Shown: piece after piece, positions 8,598 through 17,088 of the stretch
Layout: every line of letters begins with the position of its first letter
Position numbering within the stretch: position 1 is the first letter of the stretch
From: Paenibacillus whitsoniae
GTDB lineage: Bacteria > Bacillota > Bacilli > Paenibacillales > NBRC-103111
Assembly: GCF_003955665.1 (NCBI RefSeq)
Contig: NZ_RXHU01000082.1
Location: 1 to 64,000 of the forward strand
Direction: 5' to 3'
DNA: 64,000 nucleotides
Notes under the pieces: generated by a model
Seen by the model: only the letters and a program-made list of their open reading frames with translations
Databases searched by the model: none
What the model was told of the DNA's origin: nothing
Position numbers and translations under genes: made by a program

Positions 8598-10919
8598 CTA
8601 CACGCTGTCCTTCTTCCCATGCTCTCGATATTCCGTGGGCGTCAGCGCAGTCAACTTTTTAAATATGCGAACAAAACTGTTTACATTGCTGTAACCGACC
8701 GCCTCGGCAATATCCCGGATGCGTCCCTCTGTTTCGGTCAACAGCTTCTTGGCCTGGCTGATCCTGAGATTCATCAGGTAATCGATGAAGTTGCTTTCTG
8801 TCTGCTCTTTGAATAATTTGCTGAGATGGGACAGGCTCACCCGAAATTCGTCAGCCAGCAAATTCAAGGAAAGCTCGGCCCTGCCATAATTACCGTGAAT
8901 ATAGGCCAACACCTTTTCAATTAGATCATTCTTTTCCCGGCTGCTCCGCTTCTGACGGATCGCTTCCATGCATTCTCGCAGCGTTTCCAGCATGAACCGT
9001 TTCATGTCTTCGAGACTTTCATACTGGTGCAGTGATGTTCGCATTTCCTGCGGCATGCGAAGTTGTGCTGGCTCAACCCCCGCTTCTCCAGCGACCAGGA
9101 CAGCCTTCATCAAACATTGCAAGTTAATCTGCCGAATCATTTCCGGAGGAATACCGTATTGGGTGAAGGCATCAAACCAACGATCCATCTGTGCTATTAG
9201 CTTTTCCCCATCCAATAGCTTGAGCGAATCCATCATCCCGTCGGTCATAGCGATCAATCGATATAGCAGTGCGGATTCACCAATTTGCACATCATCCCGA
9301 GTAATAACGGTATTGCCTCCAAGAATCAAACGGTAGGCCAGCACGTCACAGGCCTGCCTGAAAGACAAATGAATCTCTTCCGCAGAACCGGCCAACCCGC
9401 CCACGCCGATAGTGACTGTGCGATTGAAATTTTCCATTACATAATTCTTGATAAGCTCCGCTACCACACCAGCCCTTAATTCGGCTTCTCCATCGCCATC
9501 GGAGAAACTCATGAGGATGGCGCAGCAACCGTTCTCAAGTTCGATTGCCATCCCTTTACCTTCAGCATGAATCAATTCTTCCGCTATATTACACAGGGCG
9601 TAATTGTACAGATGGACATCCCGAGGCGTCAGTTCATGGCGCTGGTCGAACTCCGCAGCCAGGACAACAAAACGGTTCATATCCAGTTGCATCCCTAGCA
9701 TATCCATATACTGTCGGGTATTGGCAATGTTAATCTTATAGTTAGACAGCAATTCCATGATCAATTGCCATTTCAGTATCGGTTTGGTTTCCCGAACCTG
9801 TTTCCTGAGCTGCTCACTATTCTCCAGAATGTCCTCAAAACGGGACTCCATCAGCCGGAGACTCGCTTCTCCGCCACCGCTCAATTCTTGGGGAAATTGA
9901 GCGTTCAGCCTTAATGCAAGATTGCCCAGAAAACGGTTCAGCGGTTTGAATGTCCATCTCCCCACTGCGAGGGCAAGCACGACTGCCAATAGCAGTATAA
10001 CACCGGACAAAACAGCCAGTGTGTTACGGATCACCAGCAGGGGCTTATTCATCTCAATATCCGAGACAATTCTCACGATCCTCCAACCCGTATAGGGATT
10101 AACCTTATAAAAAACGGTAGAAACCCGATTGTTCAACTTGGTCTTGAACGTGCCTGCGTTCTTGCCCTCGGCTGCGATTTGCGCCACAAACGGTATAGAG
10201 CCCAGATTCTCTCCCAGCTGGGACTGATCTTGATGAATGACCACCCGTCCCTCTTTATCCAAAACCAGATTCAAACCCTGTGCATCCTCCTCATGATGAA
10301 TCAGCGGCAGCAGCATCTCTTCCTTCAAATTAACGGCAACGGCACCCTTGCGGGCGCCGGAAGAGTGAATCAAGGGATAGGTCCTAACCAATGTCACCAC
10401 ATTGCGATAAATCGGAAAGGAGGAATTACTAATCAGCACCTTACGGCTGGCCAGCCAGTCCGAATAGCCGTCATACTGGGCAAAATGGCTGATCCAGGCG
10501 TAATCCCTCAGCCTCAGTTCCTCGGTAAGAATATCACCGGACACCAGTCGATCTTGGGAATAGGAATAGAGATCCACGGAGAACAGGTAGTCATCGCTGC
10601 GGATAAGCCTATCAATATGGCTGCCGACCCGGTAATCATTGCTGGTCCGCTCCCCTTGGGGCAAGTTGTCGTCAAAGAATTTCTTGACCTCGTCATACTG
10701 AACCAATTGAATGGCCTCGTTGTCCACATTTTTCAGCACTAGCTCCAGCTTCTGTTCCATGTGCTCCAGCAGCTCCATATTGGTGCCGATAAGACGTTCC
10801 TTCAGATCATTTGTGAAAATGAAGTAAGAGAGCACCGCCGATACCGTTACACTCAGGAACAGGAGCATGATTAGACCTGTTATCATCTTTTTCATCCATT
10901 GATTCTGCACACGGTTCAT
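8598..10919 (-). CDS. Membrane-anchored AraC-family regulator with extracellular sensor
   Basis: This 773-residue protein has a transmembrane helix at about 13-34, an extracellular Cache-like region (about 35-300), a second helix (about 303-325) and a long cytoplasmic middle. A C-terminal AraC DNA-binding domain follows (about 665-768) with two helix-turn-helix motifs, including LSHLSKLFKEQTESNF and IRDIAEAVGYSNVNSFVRIFKK. It is a one-component sensor-regulator: ligand binding outside the cell is thought to be relayed to the DNA-binding end. It lies last in glycan locus 1, 61 bp after the solute-binding protein. It is the obvious candidate to bind the element shared by three upstream units at 14634-14692, 16946-16987 and 20643-20702. 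GGAAC about 8 nt upstream supports the ATG. Confidence 0.9.
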   Translation of the reverse strand: MNRVQNQWMKKMITGLIMLLFLSVTVSAVLSYFIFTNDLKERLIGTNMELLEHMEQKLELVLKNVDNEAIQLVQYDEVKKFFDDNLPQGERTSNDYRVGSHIDRLIRSDDYLFSVDLYSYSQDRLVSGDILTEELRLRDYAWISHFAQYDGYSDWLASRKVLISNSSFPIYRNVVTLVRTYPLIHSSGARKGAVAVNLKEEMLLPLIHHEEDAQGLNLVLDKEGRVVIHQDQSQLGENLGSIPFVAQIAAEGKNAGTFKTKLNNRVSTVFYKVNPYTGWRIVRIVSDIEMNKPLLVIRNTLAVLSGVILLLAVVLALAVGRWTFKPLNRFLGNLALRLNAQFPQELSGGGEASLRLMESRFEDILENSEQLRKQVRETKPILKWQLIMELLSNYKINIANTRQYMDMLGMQLDMNRFVVLAAEFDQRHELTPRDVHLYNYALCNIAEELIHAEGKGMAIELENGCCAILMSFSDGDGEAELRAGVVAELIKNYVMENFNRTVTIGVGGLAGSAEEIHLSFRQACDVLAYRLILGGNTVITRDDVQIGESALLYRLIAMTDGMMDSLKLLDGEKLIAQMDRWFDAFTQYGIPPEMIRQINLQCLMKAVLVAGEAGVEPAQLRMPQEMRTSLHQYESLEDMKRFMLETLRECMEAIRQKRSSREKNDLIEKVLAYIHGNYGRAELSLNLLADEFRVSLSHLSKLFKEQTESNFIDYLMNLRISQAKKLLTETEGRIRDIAEAVGYSNVNSFVRIFKKLTALTPTEYREHGKKDSV

Positions 10920-10980
10920 GTTCCTGTTCCTTTCACATGTGTAATTGGCGTCGACGGCGCATACAGCTTAGCTCTGGTCG

Positions 10981-12594
10981 TTATTTAAAACTTGCCTTGT
11001 TGGCTTCGTACCAATCCTGCGCCAGTGCCTCTACCTTTTCTCCGCCAAGCCGTTTCCATTCCTTGCGAATTTCCTCCAGACCCCAAGGAGCGGTATACGA
11101 GTTGCCTTGCATCGTCACCTTGGCCCGAATATCCTCTATAAAAGGCTTCAGCGCTGTCTGGATATCATTCAGTTCCGTAAAATTAGGCTGATACGGAATA
11201 TCTCGACGGAAAGTGTTTTTCATCGCCGTCTCCAGACCTTTCTGACTCAAAGCAGCGACCTTTTGGGAAACAGCGTCGGGAGCTGCTTTCACCAGCAGAT
11301 CAGCCGGGGAAAACTTGGCATTTCGCAGCACTGCATATTCAGGAGCATAACTAACTTCTTTCTTGTATTTGTCCGAATCCAACTGCTGCGGCACATTGTT
11401 GACCAACTTATAATGCGTACCCTCAGTTCCGTTGACCAGCGTCATCCAGCCTTTGTCCACCAACCAATCCAAGTATTCTACCGCAGCCTTAGGATTTTTC
11501 ATTTCCTTATTGAAAGCTACAAATATGAAGGGCTTGGTCTCCTGATACAAACCGAATTTGCCGTTTTTGGTGGAAACGGGCTCAAGCGGAACCGGATTAG
11601 CATCCGGAACATTCTTCCACATGTCCTTAATATGAGTTTCCATAGCGCCGCTTCCCCAGCTCGCCACATAAATACCAGCTTTGCCTGTCGTCCACAACTG
11701 ATTGGCACGCTGGAAGTTCTTATCTGTCAGATATTCCTTGTCCACCAGTCCATTCTCGTACATAAGCTTCTCCAGAGCCATACTATCTCCAAAGCGATCC
11801 AGCGTGGGACCGTACTTCATTTTCCCGTTCTCCAGATACCACTGGTTGCTCATGGCCGCATTCATGGCGGAGTAGGCATCAAATGTAGTACTGCCTACCA
11901 ACGGAACGGTATCCGCCTTTCCGTTACCGTCCGGATCCTTGTCCTTAAAGGCTTTGGCCACTTCGATTAGTTCATCCATCGTCGTTGGTGTCTTCAGTCC
12001 CAACTTATCCAACCAATCCTGCCTGATCCACATGCCATGGTTGGCAACAGAATCCAGCGTACGCTCCGTGGCTACGGCATACATCTTGCCTTCGAAGGTA
12101 AGATAGGCCTTCAGTTCGGGATGCTCCTGCAAGTATTTCTTATAAGAAGTGCTGTATTTCTCAATATATTGGTCGATTGGCTGTATAGCGCCCTGTGTAA
12201 TTAACTTGCCGATATACGTACGATCATACTCCCAGATCAGATCTGGAGCCTGATTCGAGGCAATCAGCACATTAAGCTTATCCTGAGCCTGATTGCGGGG
12301 AACAGGCACAATCTTCACATCGATGCCAGACTGTTCCTTCATCCACTTCACCCAACGATTGTTTTCATATGTTCCCTCGTCACTGGATACCGCGCCTCTG
12401 TCGAACATTGAGATGCTGACAGTCTTGGGAAGGCTGGCATATGGATCTGCACTCGCATTGGTTCCTGAAGGTGATGTTCCTGATGGAATGCCAGCACCTT
12501 TCTCTGTTTGATTCGAGCATCCTGCAAACATGGTCCCTGCCAGCGCTAATACAGCCGCAGAAGCAACCCACTTTGTCTTCTGTCTGAATTTCAT
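10981..12594 (-). CDS. ABC transporter extracellular solute-binding lipoprotein (LplA-like)
   Basis: This 537-residue lipoprotein has a positively charged N-terminus, a hydrophobic stretch and the lipobox MFAGC with Cys26. The start at 12594 is fixed by AGGAGG 6-7 nt upstream; the frame extending to 12657 has no such support. The mature part is a family 1-type sugar-binding protein (for example ALEKLMYENGLVDKEYL and KDPDGNGKADTVPLVG). It should capture oligosaccharides outside the membrane and deliver them to the permeases encoded at 12665-14551. No ATPase gene is present. The likely substrate is rhamnose-containing oligosaccharide, inferred only from the adjacent GH78 gene. Confidence 0.92.
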   Translation of the reverse strand: MKFRQKTKWVASAAVLALAGTMFAGCSNQTEKGAGIPSGTSPSGTNASADPYASLPKTVSISMFDRGAVSSDEGTYENNRWVKWMKEQSGIDVKIVPVPRNQAQDKLNVLIASNQAPDLIWEYDRTYIGKLITQGAIQPIDQYIEKYSTSYKKYLQEHPELKAYLTFEGKMYAVATERTLDSVANHGMWIRQDWLDKLGLKTPTTMDELIEVAKAFKDKDPDGNGKADTVPLVGSTTFDAYSAMNAAMSNQWYLENGKMKYGPTLDRFGDSMALEKLMYENGLVDKEYLTDKNFQRANQLWTTGKAGIYVASWGSGAMETHIKDMWKNVPDANPVPLEPVSTKNGKFGLYQETKPFIFVAFNKEMKNPKAAVEYLDWLVDKGWMTLVNGTEGTHYKLVNNVPQQLDSDKYKKEVSYAPEYAVLRNAKFSPADLLVKAAPDAVSQKVAALSQKGLETAMKNTFRRDIPYQPNFTELNDIQTALKPFIEDIRAKVTMQGNSYTAPWGLEEIRKEWKRLGGEKVEALAQDWYEANKASFK

Positions 12595-12664
12595 GTGTGA
12601 CCTCCTGAATATTTTTATTATATCATGGCCGGACAGCAGCCTGTGATATCGATCCAACGCCGGA

Positions 12665-13549
12665 TCAACCTTTGACCGAACCCAGCAAAACTCCCTTTAT
12701 GAAATGCCTTTGCAAGAAAGGATACACACATAGAATAGGTGTAATGGAAAACACGATAGCGGCCGCACGGATCCCTTCCGGCGTAATGGTCTGTTGCGCG
12801 ACACCCTCTCCACTGCGGAGCATTTCCGGACTGACCAGATCAATCATCTGGTAAAGCTTGACCATCAGCGACATCTTGTCTGTGCTGCGGATATAAATAA
12901 GCACGTTCATGTAAGAATTCCACCAGCCCACGGCATAAAACAGCGTCAACGCTGCGATGACAGGCATAGATAGCGGAAGGATAATCCTGAGCAGCACCAC
13001 CCATTCATTGGCGCCGTCCATCGCCGCCGATTCCTCTATTTCCGCCGGCAGCCCCTCGAAAAAAGATTTCATTACAAACATGTTGTAGACACTGATCAGT
13101 GCCGGAAGCCAGATGGCCCAGTAAGTATTCACCAGCCCCAGCGTGTTGATCAGCAGAAAGTGAGGAATCATTCCACCGCCGAACAACATGGTGAAGAGTA
13201 CCGCTTGCAGCATAACACTTCTGCCTCTTAAGCCGGGTTTGGACAAGGGATAGGCGGCCAAGGTGGTGAAAACCATATTCAGAAGCGTCCCGACTACTGT
13301 AATCAGCACGGTATTCTTCATGGCCACGATAAGCTGCCCATCCTCTATGAGATTGCGATACGCCGCAATGTTAAACTCCACAGGCCACAGAAACACCTCT
13401 CCCGCCGATATGGCTCTGCTGCCGCTGAGGGAGACGGCAATGATATTAATAAATGGGAATACCGTAGCAGCGGCACACAAGGCCAAAAAGATATTGTTCA
13501 CCCAATGGCCTGCAGATGAGACACTTAAGCGTTTACGCTCGGGTTGCAT
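12665..13549 (-). CDS. Carbohydrate ABC transporter permease (YtcP/AraQ-like)
   Basis: This 294-residue inner-membrane protein has six predicted helices and the permease EAA-type cytoplasmic loop EESAAMDGANEWVVLLRIIL (about residues 187-206), which contacts the ATPase. The length and N-terminus (FPFINIIAVSLSGS) are typical of the second permease of complex-sugar importers. It lies 27 bp downstream of the first permease and 70 bp upstream of the solute-binding gene, so the three are one operon. Confidence 0.92.
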   Translation of the reverse strand: MQPERKRLSVSSAGHWVNNIFLALCAAATVFPFINIIAVSLSGSRAISAGEVFLWPVEFNIAAYRNLIEDGQLIVAMKNTVLITVVGTLLNMVFTTLAAYPLSKPGLRGRSVMLQAVLFTMLFGGGMIPHFLLINTLGLVNTYWAIWLPALISVYNMFVMKSFFEGLPAEIEESAAMDGANEWVVLLRIILPLSMPVIAALTLFYAVGWWNSYMNVLIYIRSTDKMSLMVKLYQMIDLVSPEMLRSGEGVAQQTITPEGIRAAAIVFSITPILCVYPFLQRHFIKGVLLGSVKG

Positions 13550-13576
13550 ATACCAATCATCCTTTCTTCGGGTGAA

Positions 13577-14551
13577 CTACCACAGTCCCCGTTCCCCCAT
13601 GGATTTAATCAACCAGTTGACGCTGACGACCAGGATCAGCGCCACGCAAGACTGGAACAATCCAAGAGCTGTAGTGTAACTATATTGCAGATTCTCGATG
13701 CCCCGCGTATACACATAGGTGCTGATAACCTCGGCCACTTTGGTAACAGCGGGGTTCTTCATGGCATACACCTGCTCGAAGCCTATGTCCATGATTCGCC
13801 CCACCTGGAGGATCATGAGAATGGCGGCTGTGCTTCGAATACCAGGCAGGGTTACATGCCACATCTGCCGCAGCTTGCCAGCCCCGTCTATTTTGGCTGC
13901 CTCGTAGAGCATCGGATCAATGGCCGTCATGGCCGCCATGTAGAGTATGGTACCGAAGCCTGCCTCCTTCCAGATGCCTGATACCACAAAGGAAACCGGC
14001 CACCATACGTTGCTGGCCATAAAGTAGATGGACTCCAATCCGAAAAACTTCAGCATCGTGTTGACGATGCCGGTAGAGGGGGATAACATCGCAATCACAA
14101 TGGTGCCGAGTACCACCCATGAAATAAAGTGGGGAATGTAGAGCAGATTCTGCAACATTCGCTTGTACCCGCTAAGGCGCACTTCGTTCAGGAGAATCGC
14201 CAATACGACGGGCACAGGAAAGGCAAACACCAAATTGTACAGATTCAACAGCAGGGTATTTCGAAGCACAATATAGAAATCGGTACTGGAGAACAGCTTT
14301 CGGAAATGCTCCAGTCCCACCCAGGCGCTTCCCCAGATGCCGTCCGCCAGGCGGTAATTTTTGAAGGCGATGAGTTCGCCAAACAATGGCGCGTACTTGA
14401 ACAAGAGAAAGTAAACAACCACAGGAGCGAGCATGAGATATAAATATTTGTCACGCAGAATAGGCTTCATCAGGCGCTGCCTCAGCCTCAAGCCGGCGTG
14501 GAGGCTATCCTGCCGCTGGAGTTGCGGTTTGATATTTTGAGAGTGCCGCAC
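13577..14551 (-). CDS. Sugar ABC transporter permease (LplB-like)
   Basis: This protein of about 324 residues has six membrane helices and the EAA-type loop YEAAKIDGAGKLRQMWHVTL near residue 230. The N-terminal KYLYLMLAPVVVYFLLFKYA is typical of LplB/YteP permeases. I start at GTG 14551 because AAAGGAG lies about 9 nt upstream; the longer ATG-led frame to 14593 has no ribosome binding site. First gene of the importer operon, 82 nt downstream of the shared element at 14634-14692, so it is probably transcribed from that promoter region. Confidence 0.92.
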   Translation of the reverse strand: MRHSQNIKPQLQRQDSLHAGLRLRQRLMKPILRDKYLYLMLAPVVVYFLLFKYAPLFGELIAFKNYRLADGIWGSAWVGLEHFRKLFSSTDFYIVLRNTLLLNLYNLVFAFPVPVVLAILLNEVRLSGYKRMLQNLLYIPHFISWVVLGTIVIAMLSPSTGIVNTMLKFFGLESIYFMASNVWWPVSFVVSGIWKEAGFGTILYMAAMTAIDPMLYEAAKIDGAGKLRQMWHVTLPGIRSTAAILMILQVGRIMDIGFEQVYAMKNPAVTKVAEVISTYVYTRGIENLQYSYTTALGLFQSCVALILVVSVNWLIKSMGERGLW

Positions 14552-14633
14552 GGAAATTGCTCCTTTCTTGTCATTCGCCGACTGTGCCGGCATTCGATCT
14601 GATGCAACGGTAACATGCAGCCGGGATTTGCGA

Positions 14634-14692
14634 AATCTTCACCTTTTCATTCGGTATGCTTTATCGGTGGTATCTCATCTTCTTTTTTTGTG
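14634..14692 (-). promoter_or_regulatory. Shared locus-1 cis element, copy A (importer operon)
   Basis: Read on the minus strand this 59-bp stretch contains CACAAAAAAAGA, then CGATAAAGCAT, then GAATGAAAAGGTGAAGATT. It aligns almost without gaps with copy B (20643-20702) and partly with copy C (16946-16987). The start-codon-proximal edge lies 82 nt upstream of the permease GTG. It is a likely activator site and promoter region for the local AraC-type regulator. Confidence 0.65.
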
Positions 14693-14712
14693 ATAGACCC
14701 TCTTTTTTGTGA

Positions 14713-16845
14713 TCATGACGGATTGCTTCGCGCTCTGGGAAAGCTATGTCTTCCAGGACCAAGTTCCTCCCCTAAAGTGCCCAACGTCAAAGTCGCGGTG
14801 CTCCCTTCCGGAATCAACACGGTAACTTTCCGCTCATCCCACGCAATTTCCAACCTCCCGAAGGGTGTGTCATGCCAGGCGTGAAGATTGCGGATATCAT
14901 CAGGGATGTGGGGGGCCAGGCGGATTCTTCTGAATCCAGGGGCACCCTCGTCGATTCGAAAACCCGCCACAGCCTTGTAGTACCACGCACCGATCTCGGA
15001 AAACATAGGGTGATTCATAGACGAGCCGCCAAACCAGTTTTCTCCCAAAGTACCCGCGCAAACCTGCGTCATATAACCCCAACCGGGAAAATCCCGCTGG
15101 GAGGCAATCTTATAGGCCAGATCGAATCGTCCATGATCTGTCAGCGCATCCAGAATGAGCTTGGAGCAAAAAATCCCGCCCATAATATGATCATCCGCCA
15201 GTTCTACTGCCTTGACCAAGTTCTTTATCGTTTCTGCCACATCGTTCGTCAACCCGAACTCAAGCTTCATGGCATGGAATACCTGGCTGTCTGACTGAAA
15301 ACGCCCGTACTCCCGTACAAATGCGCTCTTAATAACATCCCTTAGCCTGAATGCCCGCTCCTGACCTTCGTTCTTGTGCAGCACGCCACAACTTTTTCCA
15401 AACAAATCAACCATATGATACGCGTATCCGGTTAATAATGCTTCCTTTGGAAATGCAGGCGCCGAAGGCGGCGCTGACCAATCGCCAAGGCCTGTACGGC
15501 AAATACCGTTATCGAGTATAGAGGACAGGTATACCAAATATTTTTCCATAGGCTCACTGTACTTCTCCAAATATCGGGTCTCTCCGGTATACCGGTACAA
15601 CTGCCAGGGCACCACGAAAAGCGCTGCGTCCCAGGCAGGACCGCACACCATCTGATCATACCCCCAGTTGCCGGCAGGAGCGATGCAGGGAATGCGGCCG
15701 TTGGGGCGCTGAGCTTCTACAAGATCATCCAGCCATTTCTCATAGGCACCGTCGATTGCAAAATTATAAAGAGCCTGCTCGCAGGAGAGATGAGCATCTG
15801 CGGTCCAGCCATTCTTCTCTCGATGAGGACAATCTGTGGGAATGTGGTGAAAGTTGGTCAGCGTGGAGCGGCGCACCGCTTGATGAATGGCCGTAATCAG
15901 AGGATTGTCGCAAACCAGACCTCCTGCATCAGGCAGATCGGTATGGAAGCAGCGCGCCTCTACCTCCAACGTCTCGAAGTCTCCGTAGATTCGCGCGTAG
16001 CGGAATCCGTGATAGCCAAACTCGCTGTGCCACACCTCCGTTCCGTCCCCAGACAGCACATATTCATCCTGCTGAAAGCGTTCGTCGTATACATGCTGCC
16101 GGTATCGCTCCAAATCTGGCGTTGCTGTAGAGCGAAGCAACTCGAAATACTGGATGGTGACCTTGCTGCCTCTGCTGCCCGTTACTTTAATTTCCACATT
16201 GCCAGACAGGTTCACGCCAAAATCGTAAATAACAGGCAATGGACAAGGCACCACACTCACGGGCATAATCCGCTCCCTTACCCGAATAGGAGGAATCCGC
16301 TGCTCCTTCATAACACCGCCAGGCCCCGGGACAATGATCGCCTTTCTCCATGCATTCACCTCGTATCCCGCGTCAAACGTTTCACCACACCGCAAAGAGT
16401 TGAATCGCGTGCCGCTTGGTGCGCAATCCCAACTGCTATCGGAAGAGAGGATAATTGTACCGTTCACAATCAATTCCATGGTCATTCTGGGCCGCCCCCG
16501 CCATGCCGCATGTTCAAATTCCCAGGCAGTGGCCTGCCGCTCATTGTACCAGCCGTTGCCCAGTGTCACCTCGATGACGTTTGCGCCGGGCGCAAGATAT
16601 TCATTCACCTCATAAACATTGAACAACACCGTCTTGTCATAAGCGGTAAACGCCGGTTGCATGATATCTTCGCCCACGCGGCGACCATTAATCTTCATCA
16701 CATAAAAGCCGAGTCCGCTAATGCGAGCATATACGTTCCCCTTGCATTCCGATGGCAGTGTAAAGCTTTTTCTGAAAACCGGGGACACATCGCCGGTACA
16801 TTCGGCATACGCGATCCATTGCGATTTCCACGTACCCGTATCCAT
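14713..16845 (-). CDS. GH78 family alpha-L-rhamnosidase
   Basis: This protein of about 710 residues should release terminal alpha-L-rhamnose from oligosaccharides or glycosides. An N-terminal beta-rich region (SRKSFTLP-like opening, about 20-330) precedes an (alpha/alpha)6 barrel carrying the family motif HIPTDCPHREKNGWTADAH, where the acidic residues are catalytic or near-catalytic. A C-terminal beta domain follows. There is no signal peptide, so it acts in the cytosol on imported fragments. I start at ATG 16845: upstream candidates to 16935 lack ribosome sites and would run into the regulatory element at 16946-16987. GAAAGGAAG lies about 14 nt upstream of 16845, a loose fit. It is convergent with nothing and is followed by the importer operon. 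Confidence 0.9.
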   Translation of the reverse strand: MDTGTWKSQWIAYAECTGDVSPVFRKSFTLPSECKGNVYARISGLGFYVMKINGRRVGEDIMQPAFTAYDKTVLFNVYEVNEYLAPGANVIEVTLGNGWYNERQATAWEFEHAAWRGRPRMTMELIVNGTIILSSDSSWDCAPSGTRFNSLRCGETFDAGYEVNAWRKAIIVPGPGGVMKEQRIPPIRVRERIMPVSVVPCPLPVIYDFGVNLSGNVEIKVTGSRGSKVTIQYFELLRSTATPDLERYRQHVYDERFQQDEYVLSGDGTEVWHSEFGYHGFRYARIYGDFETLEVEARCFHTDLPDAGGLVCDNPLITAIHQAVRRSTLTNFHHIPTDCPHREKNGWTADAHLSCEQALYNFAIDGAYEKWLDDLVEAQRPNGRIPCIAPAGNWGYDQMVCGPAWDAALFVVPWQLYRYTGETRYLEKYSEPMEKYLVYLSSILDNGICRTGLGDWSAPPSAPAFPKEALLTGYAYHMVDLFGKSCGVLHKNEGQERAFRLRDVIKSAFVREYGRFQSDSQVFHAMKLEFGLTNDVAETIKNLVKAVELADDHIMGGIFCSKLILDALTDHGRFDLAYKIASQRDFPGWGYMTQVCAGTLGENWFGGSSMNHPMFSEIGAWYYKAVAGFRIDEGAPGFRRIRLAPHIPDDIRNLHAWHDTPFGRLEIAWDERKVTVLIPEGSTATLTLGTLGEELGPGRHSFPRARSNPS

Positions 16846-16945
16846 GTCTATGAATGCCACTTCCTTTCTTTTTCCTGTCGTTGTAAAAACCAGCTCTAAC
16901 GGTAGCATGCAAGGCGAGGACTGAGAAATCATCAAGTTTTGTGCG

Positions 16946-16987
16946 AATCTTCATTTTCGTCAGTGTGCGCAGCATCGTTTTTTTGTG
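16946..16987 (-). promoter_or_regulatory. Shared locus-1 cis element, copy C (rhamnosidase gene)
   Basis: On the minus strand the order CACAAAAAAACGATGC, then CTGACGAAAATGAAGATT repeats the order of copies A and B but lacks about 16 bp in the middle. It sits about 100 nt upstream of the chosen start of the rhamnosidase gene. Confidence 0.6.
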
Positions 16988-17004
16988 GAAGGCTTCCCTT
17001 TTTA

Positions 17005-17047
17005 TGCTTCAAAAGATAAAAGGCCCATGATTGCCATCATGAGCCTT
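17005..17047 (-). terminator. Rho-independent terminator after the large secreted hydrolase gene
   Basis: The minus strand reads AAGGCTCATGAT, GGCA, ATCATGGGCCTT and then TTATCTTTT, a 12-bp stem with one mismatch and a T-rich tail. It lies 41 bp after the stop codon of the 17089-20559 gene. Confidence 0.8.
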
Positions 17048-17088
17048 CCAATCATCTATGAACTGGCTGTGACTTAGCTTCTTGAGTG

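Noticed and set aside
14634..14712. A-rich run with T-tract as a terminator for the rhamnosidase gene
   Set aside because: No stem precedes it. The same sequence recurs upstream of two other genes, which fits a regulatory element better.
15790..16899. A 369-codon plus-strand open frame
   Set aside because: Antisense to the GH78 gene; no domain or ribosome site.
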